The position numbers and the translations under genes are program-made. The notes beneath the pieces were generated by a model that was not told the origin of the DNA, ran no database searches, and saw nothing but the letters and a program-made list of their open reading frames with translations. A stretch of 64,000 bases of DNA from assembly GCA_037042915.1 (NCBI GenBank), contig CM073197.1, positions 62,001-126,000 of the forward strand, given 5' to 3'. Source of the stretch: Auricularia sp. M13 (lineage: Eukaryota > Basidiomycota > Agaricomycetes > Auriculariales > Auriculariaceae). Below are positions 32,501-42,942 of this stretch, piece by piece (the stretch's first letter is position 1; each line of letters opens with the position of its first letter).

Positions 32501-34241
32501 CCGTGGCGGGAAAGCACTGCCACCAACTGACGTCCCAATACAAATACTCGTCGCACCCCTCGCGCGCAAAGCCCCACTCGCGGCGCACCTCGCAGCACCC
32601 GCCGCCGCACACCTATTTCAGAGTCAATATTGCCCGACCTCATCTGGACAATCAAGCGCACCTCGGCGTCTGGGACGTCAAACACCACGCCGCGCAGGAC
32701 GAGCGATTTCACGCTGGGCGGGATCCAGCGGCGCACGCGCGCGGCGGGGAGGAGGACGGGGTCGTACACGGGGCTGTAGCGCTCGTACGCGGAGAGGCGC
32801 AGGGTGTGCAGCGCGGGGCACGCCGTCAACCGGGGGTCGTCGTCTGTGCTGCTAGACGAGGAGGAAGCGGAGAAGAGATGGCGGCACGGCACGGCGGGCT
32901 CGTGGCCCAGTATAACCGTGAGCTCCTCCAAACCGCCAAACGCACTCTGCAGCGCACAATCACCCAAGACAAGCGCGAGCAGCGCGTCGCCAATCGCGAG
33001 CACGCGGACGTCTGCGAGGCGGTGGCGCGCGGCGCGCAGGGCGTCGAGGACGGCGAAGAACGGCTCGTACTCGACGCACCTGGCCGTCCCGTCGGCGTAC
33101 TTGACGACCAGGCTCGCCTCGTGGCGGCGGTACGGCTCCGCGACGACGTACACCTCCGACAGCCGGCCGGGCGCGGACACCGCCATCTGGCGCAGCGTCC
33201 CGCTCGTCTGCAGGATGCGCAGCTCGGCCGCGCGCGCGGCGAGCGACGCGAGGATGCCGTCCGGGACGAAGCCGCGCAGGCAGAGCCGGTCGAGCGGCGG
33301 CGGCGCGAAGCCCGCCGGCACGTCTTCGCCGTCGAACTGGTCCGCGACGAGCGTGAGGTCGCTCAGCGCGGGCAGCGCGGCGCAGAGCGCGTGGACGTCT
33401 GCGGTGGAGACGAACGGCATGGCGTAGTAACCAAAGTCCCAGACGGCCTGCAGCGCCGCCTCCTTGGCCGTGGCGAGCGAGAAGGGGAGGTAGGCGTTGA
33501 CGAGCATGACCGAGACGAGGTGCGGCGCGCAGCCGGCGAAGAGGCCGTCGGGCAGGCGCAGCGACTTAGCCGAGGCAGCGTGCACCTGCAGCGTGCGCAG
33601 CGCGGGCGCGGGCGCCGTGAGGATGCCCGCCCAGGGCGATCCGAGCTCCAGGTCGTCCAGCGCGACGCACAGATGGCGCAGCCCGCCAAACGCGCCGCAC
33701 ACGAGCTCCGTCACGGGCAGCACCTCCTCCGCCAGCGCCGGGACGGCCGCCTGGATGCACAGCGTCCTGCAGCGGCCCCTTGCGCGCTCCAGCGCGCGCC
33801 GCAGCGTGTCTGCCCAGTGCCCGCCACTGCCGGGGTAGTGGAAGGCGATGTTGATGGTGGACCACAAGGACGCGTCGGCGGTCAGCGCGGCGCGCCAGCG
33901 CCGGCACACGCGCGTCGCGGCGTCCAGCGCGCGGAACGGCAGGAACGCCGCGACGTGCTGCAGCAGCTCCGTGGGCAGCGTCCGGCCGACCGGCGCGCGC
34001 GCGTTGCGGGCCGCGGCGAAGTCGTCCAGCGCGCCAGCCGCGACGCGCAGCACTTCCGCGCGCAGCGCCGACACCGCGCTGTCCGCCGCCAGGCCGTCGC
34101 CGCTGCACAAATGCAATGAGTCAATAAACGCTGCGGGCCGGACGTTAGACGTTACCTGTGGGCCATGACGGGCAGGGCGGAGGCGGCAAAGGCAAGTATC
34201 TTGTCGTGCAGCTCGCGCTCGAGCGCCGCGGTGAGCAGCAT
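32484..34241 (-). CDS. F-box protein, family A
   Basis: This is a probable substrate-recognition subunit of an SCF ubiquitin ligase. Exons: 34241-34156, 34102-32662 and 32612-32484 (introns of 53 and 49 bases). The N-terminal helix (MLLTAALERELHDKIL...) is followed by an F-box (LPTELLQHVAAFLPFRALDAATRVCRRWR) at about residues 75-115. A long leucine-rich-like region follows in which short strands alternate with alanine-rich helices. With the last intron removed the protein ends in an aromatic, acidic tail (DEYLYWDVSWW). If that intron were retained, the frame would run through the downstream tandem repeat. The paralogue at 50091-51753 has the same exon 1/intron plan. The gene is very GC-rich in third positions. 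Confidence 0.8.
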
Positions 34242-35400
34242 CCTGGGCAGCGGAGAAGGCGAGGGCAAGCGGGCGGGCGAGGACGGGACGGTGGAACGCC
34301 GCGCCGACCCCGGGCGCCAGCCACATGTCTTTGCTCCCGCGAGCATCGATAGACGCCCGCGACGTCGCCACCCTGCAATCCACCCCCACACCGTCCGCCT
34401 CAGCCCGCTCACCGTGCCCATTTATTATCGGCTGCATGAACACTCATTTACAGACGATTTCGTCGTCGCTTGCGATCGATAGTGGCTTTTGAATTTATGC
34501 TTGCCCAATCCTTTGCATTCTTCCTCTCCCTTGCCGTGCAGAACCCTGCTTTTTGACGGTAAGCGCGACACCGCCATGAGCTCCCGTGTTTGACCCTCAA
34601 TGTCGCAGTCCCCACGCAATACATATATCCCCAGATCCCATCGACATTGACGGGCAGTGACGCACACTGCGCCGTTCGACCTTCGTCGACGGGGAATAAC
34701 AACAGGTCAACAGGGCCGGGCATGCTTCTCTCCCCGCTCGACTCCCTTCCTCCCTTCCTTCTTGCGTCCCTGTCAGGGTGCACGGCGACCTCAGAGCTGT
34801 TATGACTGACACGGACACGGGCCGGCGGCGTTGCAGACGGGTCTTGTCGATGTCAACATCACCGTCAATGGCTGCACTCGAGCTTTTCGTCCGCCCTGTT
34901 ATTCTCCGACCCCTGGATCGGCACCGAGATCTCAGCTGAGCCGAGGCGGGCTCTCATCACACTGCATCGACGTCTTTGCGCTCCGGCAACGTGACTGTAC
35001 ATGTCGTACAATTGCTGGCATAGTGCACACGTCTTTCTCGCCGGCGCTGTCGCTAATTGCTGTCGTGACGCCGCTCCGCGACGAATATCTCAATGAGGCA
35101 AGGACTTTCGTCTCACCTCATCTTGCCTCGGGCGCCGGGACCCAAGGTGCAAAGGTGCTCTACGGACTGCTCATCCGACATTGCTCTCGGCCAGTCTTCA
35201 GCAACAGCACCCCCCTGCCAGCAAAGTTTCCACGCGCTCCCGCGGCATCGATTCTAAGTTCTTCTCGTATCTTACCGGCCTTCAAGTTCTTGACGCCGGC
35301 ATCATCCATCCACGCAGCCACAGTAATTGTTAATTCCCACCGCATCAGCAGGACGAAGTACATCATGAAAATCGCTGTATCGTCTCCTAGTTCACCATCT
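34242..35400. other. Intergenic, no gene recognised
   Basis: A 273-codon plus-strand frame (34831-35652) runs through here, but it overlaps the small secreted-protein gene in antisense and has no recognisable domain. Part of the stretch (about 35050-35140) resembles 37580-37660, so it belongs to the duplicated block described below. Confidence 0.4.
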
Positions 35401-35497
35401 CCACTCCGTCAACCTGCACAGCGCGTTTCCCTGTTCCTCTGGATCATCAATATTGCTCTTACACTAGATTCCGAGCTGGGACGAGAACGAAACGCAC

Positions 35498-35621
35498 CGC
35501 CCACGCAGTTGCAGCAGTCCGGATCCGCGCAGACGGGGCCTTGGGGAGCAGGGGCGGCTTCGACGGCGAGGGCGAGCGCCGCGAAGAGAGAGGAGATGAG
35601 GGCGAATGAGGTGAAGTGCAT
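35498..35621 (-). CDS. Small secreted cysteine-containing protein, copy 1 (first exon)
   Basis: The first exon starts at the ATG at 35621. It encodes a clear signal peptide (MHFTSFALISSLFAALALAVEA) with a likely cleavage after EA or AAP, then a short mature part with the motif CADPDCCNC. The frame continues to 35409 if no intron is used, but the gtgcgt at 35497 is a good donor and the paralogue has a donor at the same place. The 3' exon is not identified. The family is unknown; small secreted cysteine-bearing proteins in basidiomycetes are often effector-like or surface-active, which is inference here. Confidence 0.6.
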
Positions 35622-35679
35622 GAGAACGCGCTTGATGTGGTGGGAGTGGTAGCAAAAGTGGAGGGAGAGTTGCGGCGCG

Positions 35680-35686
35680 CTTTATA
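35680..35686 (-). promoter_or_regulatory. TATA box of small secreted protein copy 1
   Basis: On the minus strand the sequence reads tataaag about 60 bases before the ATG. The paralogue has tataaag at the equivalent distance (about 38294-38300), which supports both start codons. Confidence 0.55.
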
Positions 35687-36149
35687 CCCTTTCGCCCCGG
35701 CAAATCTTAGCATACAGTACCGGCGAATGGTGAATTCTATATATTCTTACATGGGAGATTTCCCCGGTGACGACTCTGAGACTCCGGTTCCTAACAAAAC
35801 ATACACGGTGAGATCGCCGGACGATATTTTTTTCCGTACTGTAGCCTTAGGTAACTGCGACAGTCGCCGTTGACGTCACAACAGCTTGATCCCACCTCGC
35901 ATGTACTCTGCCAGGGTTCCGCTCATGATCTCGCGCTGGTGACGAGGGACAGCCCGTCACCACAATCCCACGCGTGAGATCGACCCGGTGCTTCGCACCG
36001 GCGATCTACAATGACAGTACTTCCACGTCGATATGTAAGCCATTTTCGTCGACCAGCCTGAGGCCCGGTTTGTCAGTCTCTCACGAAAAGACGCGATAGC
36101 AAATTTATCTCTGAACCAAAACTCTCAGTCTGCTCAGTCTTCACGGCCA

Positions 36150-38060
36150 ATCCAAGCACGGGCCGTGCCGCATTCAAAACTCGTCGCGTCGGGCCCCGGG
36201 GCCCGCTTCTGAAGTTTCTCAGGTTGCCGGTCGAAAATGGTCGCTGTTTGCACCGACTCAGACTCAGAGCGCGCGAACCTCAGGCTGCGTCTCCGAGCGA
36301 AGTGCGACACGGTGCCGACCTGAGCAAGTCCGCGGGCGTCACGCAGAGTATCCCTGGGGTCTGTGCGCCGGGCCGGCAACACTGCGCACGCCGAGTACGG
36401 ATAGCATTGGCAGCCTGAGCACCATCGATACGGCAACTGCAACTAGATATCCCGGAACTGGAAGATGTCCTGGATGTTCAGCGGGCGGCGGGGATGTGAT
36501 TGTGCGCGGAGACGAATTATTTGGGCTCCTACAGCACTACGACGGTGACGTTCGCGCGGTGAGTGGAGCGGCCGGAAGATACAGGAAACAAGCGAGCACT
36601 CGATGCGCCGGGCGCCATAGTTCAAGATAAGATCACGGACAACATCTGCTACGCGTCGGTGGGCGCGATTTTGAGCAAGTAAGCCAGCAGCGCGCGGGTC
36701 CGTCCACCACTGCTGGATTCAGCCGTCGTTCCAAGGTGGGGGAGCAAATACTGAGGTCCGCTTGTCCAGCAAAGCAATGCGGTGGTTAATTGCAGATACC
36801 ATGGACCGCGTACAGGTTAACCAGGAAGCAGGCGACCATTGTCAAACGTCAAGATCCCGAGCTTTGTTTCTTGGGCCAATGCAGCTACAGCAACCTGCCG
36901 GACCCCGGTGGTCCAGAGCAAGTAGGCATCGCCAGAATCTATGCAACGGTAAAACGAAATGGTATGCACGAGTCACAGCCGCATCCGACAGGTGCAGCAA
37001 CGCGAGACTGCGTGAGACAGAGCAGACGACGAGGGCGCGGCAGTCAGGATTACTGGCGCAGGACCGCGCGCAGCGTAAAGAAAGTCCAGTAATTGCTCCC
37101 GTTGGGCGCGCAGAGCGTGAAACAACACGGTCCAATCCATCGTCGGCGAGGCAGGACGACAAGCGTGCAAACGGCAATCTCCGCTCCTTGTCCTCGTCCC
37201 GTTTTGGCTGGGTCAGGACGCTCCATTGTCCCGTTTCGTCACCCCGCGGTCTGTGCTGCATTTTCGTATTCAAAGGCTGGTGCGCTTCCGGGTAGCTGGG
37301 CTCGTTCGTCGAAGGTGCTCTCGTGCTCACTGGTCGGTCAAGCTCGCTGTGCTTCGTTCAGCCTTACTGGTTATATCACTGCTGTCAGCATGTCCTGGAG
37401 TTTCTCTTTCCGCCCTTTTACTGTCGAGCGCGTGGTTCGGCACCGACTCGGACATCTCGATCTCGCAATTGTAGTACGTTTCTGACTGCACTGAAGAGCA
37501 GAAACACTGACTGGCGGCTGGAGTGTGTGCCTGATGGCGACTTGACCATATGCATCGTCCTGGATGCTGTACGATGTCTGCGTCACGCCGCTGCTGTAGG
37601 CAACGAGGCAATAGCTTTTGTCTCACCTCACCTCGTATCATTTCGTTCTTTCGCGCCGGGGACTCTGCTAGGCAATTCTTTGCTGCAGAACTGCAGGCAG
37701 AGGCTGCCAACTTGAGGATCGCGCTCCGACTTCCCACTAAGTTCTCGGAATACCAGCATTTCCAGGGGCTCGCGCGGCAGTGCGCAGAGCATGGATTCTT
37801 CGCATCTCGAGCTGGATCTTAGACGCGTTCTTCACGCCCGGGCGTTCAATGACGATGACGATGATGGCGTGCAGCCGGAGACTGCTCATACAGTGCTAGT
37901 ACTAGATCCTTCGCCGCCGCACGAATCACAGTCTCATCGAAGGTCAACTTCTCCGCTCCCTCAACATTCACCCTGGCAACGCGCTTCCCTAGTTCCCTAT
38001 TCCCCCCACCTCAGTCAGCACGTTACACGTTACCCCCAACGAAAAAAAAAAATGAGAGCG
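36150..38060. other. Unassigned stretch between the duplicated blocks
   Basis: Several overlapping frames occur on both strands, none with a recognisable domain. A part at about 37150-37320 resembles 40420-40600 (shared cttgtcctcgtcccgttttg and gggtagctgggct). The region is therefore part of a chain of degenerate duplications, and no gene is supported. Confidence 0.4.
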
Positions 38061-38066
38061 ACTCAC

Positions 38067-38202
38067 CCGGGCCGCCCACCGTGACGCAGTTGCAGCAGTC
38101 CGGATCCGCGCAGCCGGGGCCTTGGGGAGCAGGAGCGGCTCCGACGGCGAGGGCGAGCGCCGCGAGGAGCGAGGAGAGGAGGGCGAATGAGGCTAAGTGC
38201 AT
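38067..38202 (-). CDS. Small secreted cysteine-containing protein, copy 2 (first exon)
   Basis: This is a paralogue of the 35.5-kb gene: MHLASFALLSSLLAALALA as signal peptide, then APAPQGP and CADPDCCNC. The exon ends at the donor gtgagt (38066 downward); the next exon was not found. A poly-A/T run lies directly in the proposed intron. The most conserved parts are the signal peptide and the CADPDCCNC motif, suggesting selection on the protein. Confidence 0.6.
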
Positions 38203-38850
38203 GAGAACGCGCTTGATGTGGTGGGTAATAGCTTGGGTGGACTTGAGGTGGGCTTCTGGCTCAAGTTCAAATTGAAGAAGCAGAGGGTCGCCTCTTTATA
38301 CTCTTGGAGTTGGCCCGCCCCGGCAAATATTTACATACCGCACCGGCGAATGGCGAATTCTATTCTTACAGTACGTGCGATATCTCACCGGTGGCTACAG
38401 TACGTATTAAGCTAGATCTCGCCGGTGGGGTGAGAACGCCGGTTTGTAAGTATAGTGTACACACGCTTCTGTCAGCGCTTCATTCCCGGAATGACTGCCA
38501 GCCTAGAGTATATTTACACTTCTGAGTCGCAGTTGAACATCAAGTCTATTCCATGCACACTGAGTTACGCCGGTAGCCCATCCTTGAGATGAATATTCGG
38601 ACTTGAGGGTGAAAGCTCGACGCCACAGGATCACAGTCTGCTAATTGGCACGGTGCGTACCCTGGCCCCACGCGTGGTAGGTAGGTAGGTAGAAGATCGA
38701 CCCGATGCTTCGCACCGGCGATCTACAGTACTTCCACGTCGATATGTCAGCCGCTTTCGTCAACCAGGCCCGGCTTGTCAGTCAGTCACGGAAAGACGAG
38801 ATAGCAAATTTATCTTTGAATTAAAATTCTGCTCAGTCTACCAGTGGCTT
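38080..38850. repeat. Segmental duplication, copy 2
   Basis: This is the same order of conserved islands as 35470-36150: secreted-protein exon, promoter with TATA, the ccggcgaatgg(t/c)gaattct motif, and the cttcgcaccggcgatctac island. A (gtag)n microsatellite precedes the last island. Confidence 0.75.
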
Positions 38851-39036
38851 TCACTGGCAGTCCACCATGGCCAATTAAATCAAAGCAGCATGCGAGAGCA
38901 GTCACGGTGCCGCATGCTGTCAAACTCACACGCCCTGATGATCGAGTCTGCGTGACCATGATGACTGAGACTCCCAACGTCATGGATACGGGAACGGCAC
39001 TCTTGATGTTCAATCAATAACTCACAGCTACTGTAT

Positions 39037-39726
39037 CTACTGTGCAGAACAGGAGACACTGACTCGATAAACGGCGGCGAAGAAAAAGAGGGCCACAAGC
39101 GCTGCACAGGCGCTAGTCTGCATCCCTCCTCGTATCGTCGCACAGGGCTTCAAGTTCTGCACGAGCGCTAGCGCCCTGTTGTACGCGGGGACGACGGCCG
39201 CAACCGCGGGCTGGCAGTAACACCGCACGGCGACTAGCATCGCCGAATACGCTTGAGTGAGCCTCTGCTCAGCGTACGAGGGCCCGAGGGGGGTCATGAC
39301 GTCGAGGAAATCGAAATCGTACGGGCTTCCATTGTCGAACATGTTTCTACGCGCTGAGGTGCGTAACGGGAGAATTTCCGGTTGCGTCCCGGTGTATTCC
39401 TCCTCCGAGTCGAAGTGTTGTTCCTCAAGCACGTGGTGGATGCACGGCATCTCCATCGATAGCAGGAAGTCGAATCCAAGGCCGACGAGGGGATGCGCGG
39501 CTTTGCGAGACTCGGATGCCTGGCGAGTGCGCGCGTGCAGGGCATCGAGGGCGAGAGGGCTCTGTGCCGGACCTCGCTCCATGATGGGAGAAGCGCGGGG
39601 TGCTGTAATTGCAGACATTTCTTGTGGCGCGTGTACGAGTATGGGTTGAGTGAGAGCGGTGGAATGCGTGACGTGAGTACCGGACTCGTTGTTGGGACGT
39701 TGAATGCGTGGGTAGATGAGTTTCAT
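39037..39726 (-). CDS. Uncertain protein with a C-terminal hydrophobic segment
   Basis: A 229-codon frame begins MKLIYPRIQ and ends with a hydrophobic segment (about residues 203-222, SACAALVALFFFAAVYRV) that could be a tail anchor. The middle is acidic and aromatic (DSEEEYTG, YDFDFLDVMTPLG). Upstream on the same strand (39740-40229) further coding-like pieces occur, among them ones reading FEIDGWYKTRLLLMDE and AAFSLCFNRGQCSYSC. The true gene may therefore have several exons, but I could not find a consistent splice path. No domain is recognised. Confidence 0.35.
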   Translation of the reverse strand: MKLIYPRIQRPNNESGTHVTHSTALTQPILVHAPQEMSAITAPRASPIMERGPAQSPLALDALHARTRQASESRKAAHPLVGLGFDFLLSMEMPCIHHVLEEQHFDSEEEYTGTQPEILPLRTSARRNMFDNGSPYDFDFLDVMTPLGPSYAEQRLTQAYSAMLVAVRCYCQPAVAAVVPAYNRALALVQNLKPCATIRGGMQTSACAALVALFFFAAVYRVSVSCSAQ

Positions 39727-40782
39727 CCATGAGGAGTAACCGAGTCTTATACCAGCCGTCGATTTCGAAACGGGCGAGAATTTCGGGGACGGCTGGCGCG
39801 GATGCTGCAGTGCGATCGCCGATCAGCCAGTGCTGCAATTGTTCAGGCCATTCTGAAACGACTCTGTCAGTGTGAGGTGCGGCCTGAGTCCATCAGGGAA
39901 ATAAACGTACTCCGTATTTACCACCAGAAAAAAAGTAATCCAAGTGTGATAGAATACCTTCCGCAACTGAACCAGCCAACCAAAGCCAGCACTGAGACCG
40001 GGCCCAGACAACCAAGCGGGAAGCCGCCGTAGACGCGCGAGCAGGAGTAGCTGCACTGGCCGCGGTTGAAGCAGAGGCTGAACGCCGCCGGGTCGCAGGC
40101 TATCGGCGTCCTCGAAGACGATGTTGCGCTGCGCTCGAGCGTCACCTGAGCAGGCCAATTGGTACGGTCGAGAAAATGATTCACAAGATGCGAGTTGGCA
40201 GCGGCTTTCGCGACGGGCGCGTCCAACACGGCATCAAATCATCAGACCTCGACGCATTGCGCGCGCGAGTGAGGAACAGCACAGTTCAGAATTTGGGCGA
40301 CGAGCGCATGTAACAAAGCTGGTGCAGGACTGCGTGAGCGCAGCGTACAAGCGAGTCAATAGGCCTTTAGTCGGCAGCCTGGACTCTGGAGCGTCAAGTG
40401 CCGTGGCTCGATTCCGTGTTGGCCAGGATGACAAGCGTGCCTGCGACGGCGAGGCTGCGGCTATTTCCGCACCTTGTCCTCGTCCCGTTTTGTTCGCGTC
40501 TGGTTGCTGGGCAACGCGCGGCATTGTTCCGCTTCTTTACCCCGCGCGCTATGTCCACGGCTTTGTCCAATTCTATTCAGCGGCGCTTCTGGGTAGCTGG
40601 GCTGCATCGCTGATGCGGATCTATGGTTGTGGACAATGCTCGCACAAGGTCTTGGGTGCTACATTGTTCTGTCTGACGGTGTTACCGTTTCCCGGCGTTT
40701 CCTTGGGTACAGTGCACTGCGCGTGGCGTATGCGGCGGATATAAAGGCCGTGATAGACCAGCTTTTCCAATTAAGAACCAAG

Positions 40783-41688
40783 ATGCGCATCCTCCTCAAA
40801 CGACCTCAGACTCAATCTCGCGCTCTTCATCCCTCTCGTACCGCGCCCAAAAGAGACGGCGTCAGATTGGAGGACGCCGTTGTAGATGTCCTGAATGACG
40901 TCGCATCTGGTGCGCCGAGGCTCGTTGCTCTTCAGTCGACCCCGCTCTTGCTCGCGGCGCTCGGGAGCCTGACGAAGCTGGAACTCGTCAAATCGTCACC
41001 GTACGATGCCATCAGTGTCCCCGGACTTTTCGCTATGCTCGTGCACATGTCGCGCCTGCAGGACCTCACGGTCGACGTCAACCGAATCCGACCGGCGGCA
41101 CAAGGCACGCATCTTCCCGCAGTGCCCGACAGCATGCGCCTTCGGCGCCTGGTACTCTCGCAGACGTTCCCCGGCTGGGCCCTCCTCATTCGCCACTCTC
41201 GCTACACACTCGAGCGGCTCGCACTCGGTCTGCGCTGGAACGGGCTCGACTATTCCTCGCCGCTCTTGATGGGCGACGTCCCGCTCTCCGTCCTTCAGAA
41301 CCTCAGAGCGCTACGGATGGACGAAATCCCGGACCCCGCAATCCTCGCAGCATGCGCACCGACGCTCGAGTCGCTCACACTGCACGGCATGGAGCGCGAC
41401 CTTGCGCTCTTCCAACTTTGCCACGTCCTGCGCCCGCAGCTGCGCCGTCTGCGCGTGCTCTACTCCGAGTTCACCGACGCGCGTGCGACTGACCTAGCGC
41501 GCAGGCTTGCGCACCTGCCGGTGTACAGTGGCCTACGCATGCTGGACATCGAGGTGGATATCGTGCCTGGGGACGAGCGCGAGTCGCGCAGGCGCGCGCC
41601 GCTGGTGCAGCTGTGCGGTGCGCGATATATTGCGATGTCGCTGTCGGCTACGCGTTCTATTACGGATTGGGAATGTCTCGAGGGCTGA
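40783..41688 (+). CDS. LRR-like protein fragment without an F-box
   Basis: An open frame of about 300 residues shows the leucine-rich pattern of fungal F-box proteins (LGSLTKLELV, MSRLQDLTVDV, LRALRMDEI, PTLESLTLHGM, LRRLRVLYSEF, LRMLDIEVD). It ends with a short polar tail (ITDWECLEG). The frame stays open upstream to 40627 but that part looks non-coding. No F-box is visible before it, so this is either a truncated relative of the neighbouring F-box genes or a gene whose first exon I cannot see. Confidence 0.5.
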   Translation: MRILLKRPQTQSRALHPSRTAPKRDGVRLEDAVVDVLNDVASGAPRLVALQSTPLLLAALGSLTKLELVKSSPYDAISVPGLFAMLVHMSRLQDLTVDVNRIRPAAQGTHLPAVPDSMRLRRLVLSQTFPGWALLIRHSRYTLERLALGLRWNGLDYSSPLLMGDVPLSVLQNLRALRMDEIPDPAILAACAPTLESLTLHGMERDLALFQLCHVLRPQLRRLRVLYSEFTDARATDLARRLAHLPVYSGLRMLDIEVDIVPGDERESRRRAPLVQLCGARYIAMSLSATRSITDWECLEG

Positions 41689-41969
41689 TGCACGCTTAAA
41701 CGACTTGAATGGACTCTTGCTTGTTATTTGCTCCCAGATATCTGGACCGTAATCCCACCGATTTGCTTGGTATTCAGATTCGTCTCGTCATGGATGATGC
41801 TTGATGCGTAGGCTGCAATCCCTTTCACATGCTCTACATGATTCACAAATCCAACCTCGCGAATGTGGCCTTACTCTGATAGAAAGTGAAAGACACCGTG
41901 ATCGATCAAGACCTATGACGGCGTCGCTCCTCTGGTTAACTGAGCGGGCTGTGATCATCATTTCTCAAA

Positions 41970-42387
41970 TTAACGCAGATACCAAGAAAGCCCAAGTCCA
42001 ACTCCTAGCACAAAGACAGACAGTCCTCCAATAATATGAGAGATCTTGTAATCTTTGACGGAGATCTTGTCATCAGTGACATTGGTAACTTCAGGAGGCG
42101 GCGGAGCCTCCCAGGAACTGAAATAGACGACGGGGTCCTGCAAAGTAAGGTCCATCAACGGTGGTATCGCAGAGGACAATATGCTAGAAACGTACGCCGC
42201 CGTCGCGGGAAGCCCGAGTCCTGTACCCTTTTAGAATACCAGGAACCATGACGACCTCGCCCGTCTTTTCGTCACGCTGAGAGAAACGAACTTGCATACG
42301 GTCCTGCAAGAAAGGCGTCATGCAAAGGACGACCTGATATCCTTTCACGTTACTTACTAGCAATTCAGCATCGGCTGGGTTGCTCAT
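41970..42387 (-). CDS. Small tail-anchored protein of unknown function
   Basis: Two exons (42387-42237 and 42183-41970, intron of 53 bases with gtacag...tctag) give 124 residues. The N-terminal half is soluble (MSNPADAELLVSNVKGYQVV...). A proline patch EAPPPP follows at about residue 80, and the last 22 residues form one hydrophobic segment (IIGGLSVFVLGVGLGLSWYL) with a single arginine after it, the shape of a tail-anchored membrane protein. The start was chosen at the first Met after a likely 5' UTR. I do not recognise the family. Confidence 0.6.
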
Positions 42388-42942
42388 TGTTCGAGGCTTG
42401 GGACGGGTACCGCGTGAGGGAAATCGCCGCCGCGCACGCCGGTATTTATAACCTAGTGACAATGCACAGAGACGCTCTCCTTGGCACCACAATAGAAAGT
42501 TGCCACACCCTTCGCGTCTCGACAGTCACGATGGAGGGTAACACGTGTCGACAATGGTAGCACCTGCGATTTCATTCATCCGGCCGCGAGTTGCCTGCGA
42601 AACGCGTGTTATGCACGAGGCTTTCGAAAGAAACCCCGGACCCTGAGAACCTGTGCGCAGTCCAGCTCGCAATCACAGCCTGAGGATGTCTCTATAGCCT
42701 CCTTTGTGGCAGCTCAAGTTGCTCTCCGCCGTGCCGGAACATCCAAGCTACGTATAAACTGAAACACTACTCGGAGGTAATGCAAGTACCTTCCGAGCAC
42801 TGAAGATAGCTTGCGATTCTCTGCCGCGGCACAGACTGGACACCCTCGCCGACCATAAAGTTCATATTGACAGTGTTCTCGACCCCAACATTCGACGCGC
42901 AATTTCACGTCTCCTCTCAGAGTACCCATACGAGCCTCACCA

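Larger units (their letters stand above)
35470..36150. repeat. Segmental duplication, copy 1
   Basis: The secreted-protein exon, its promoter, and a stretch at about 35975-36140 (atcgaccc(g)gtgcttcgcaccggcgatctac... to gcaaatttatct) recur in the same order at 38080-38850. Similarity is high in islands and low between them. The copies lie about 2.6 kb apart in the same orientation. Confidence 0.75.

Noticed and set aside
32503-34119. A 538-codon plus-strand open frame antisense to the F-box gene
   Set aside because: It is arginine-rich with no domain and arises from GC-rich third positions of the minus-strand F-box gene.
34831-35652. A 273-codon plus-strand frame
   Set aside because: It overlaps the small secreted-protein gene in antisense, lacks a domain, and its composition is not protein-like.
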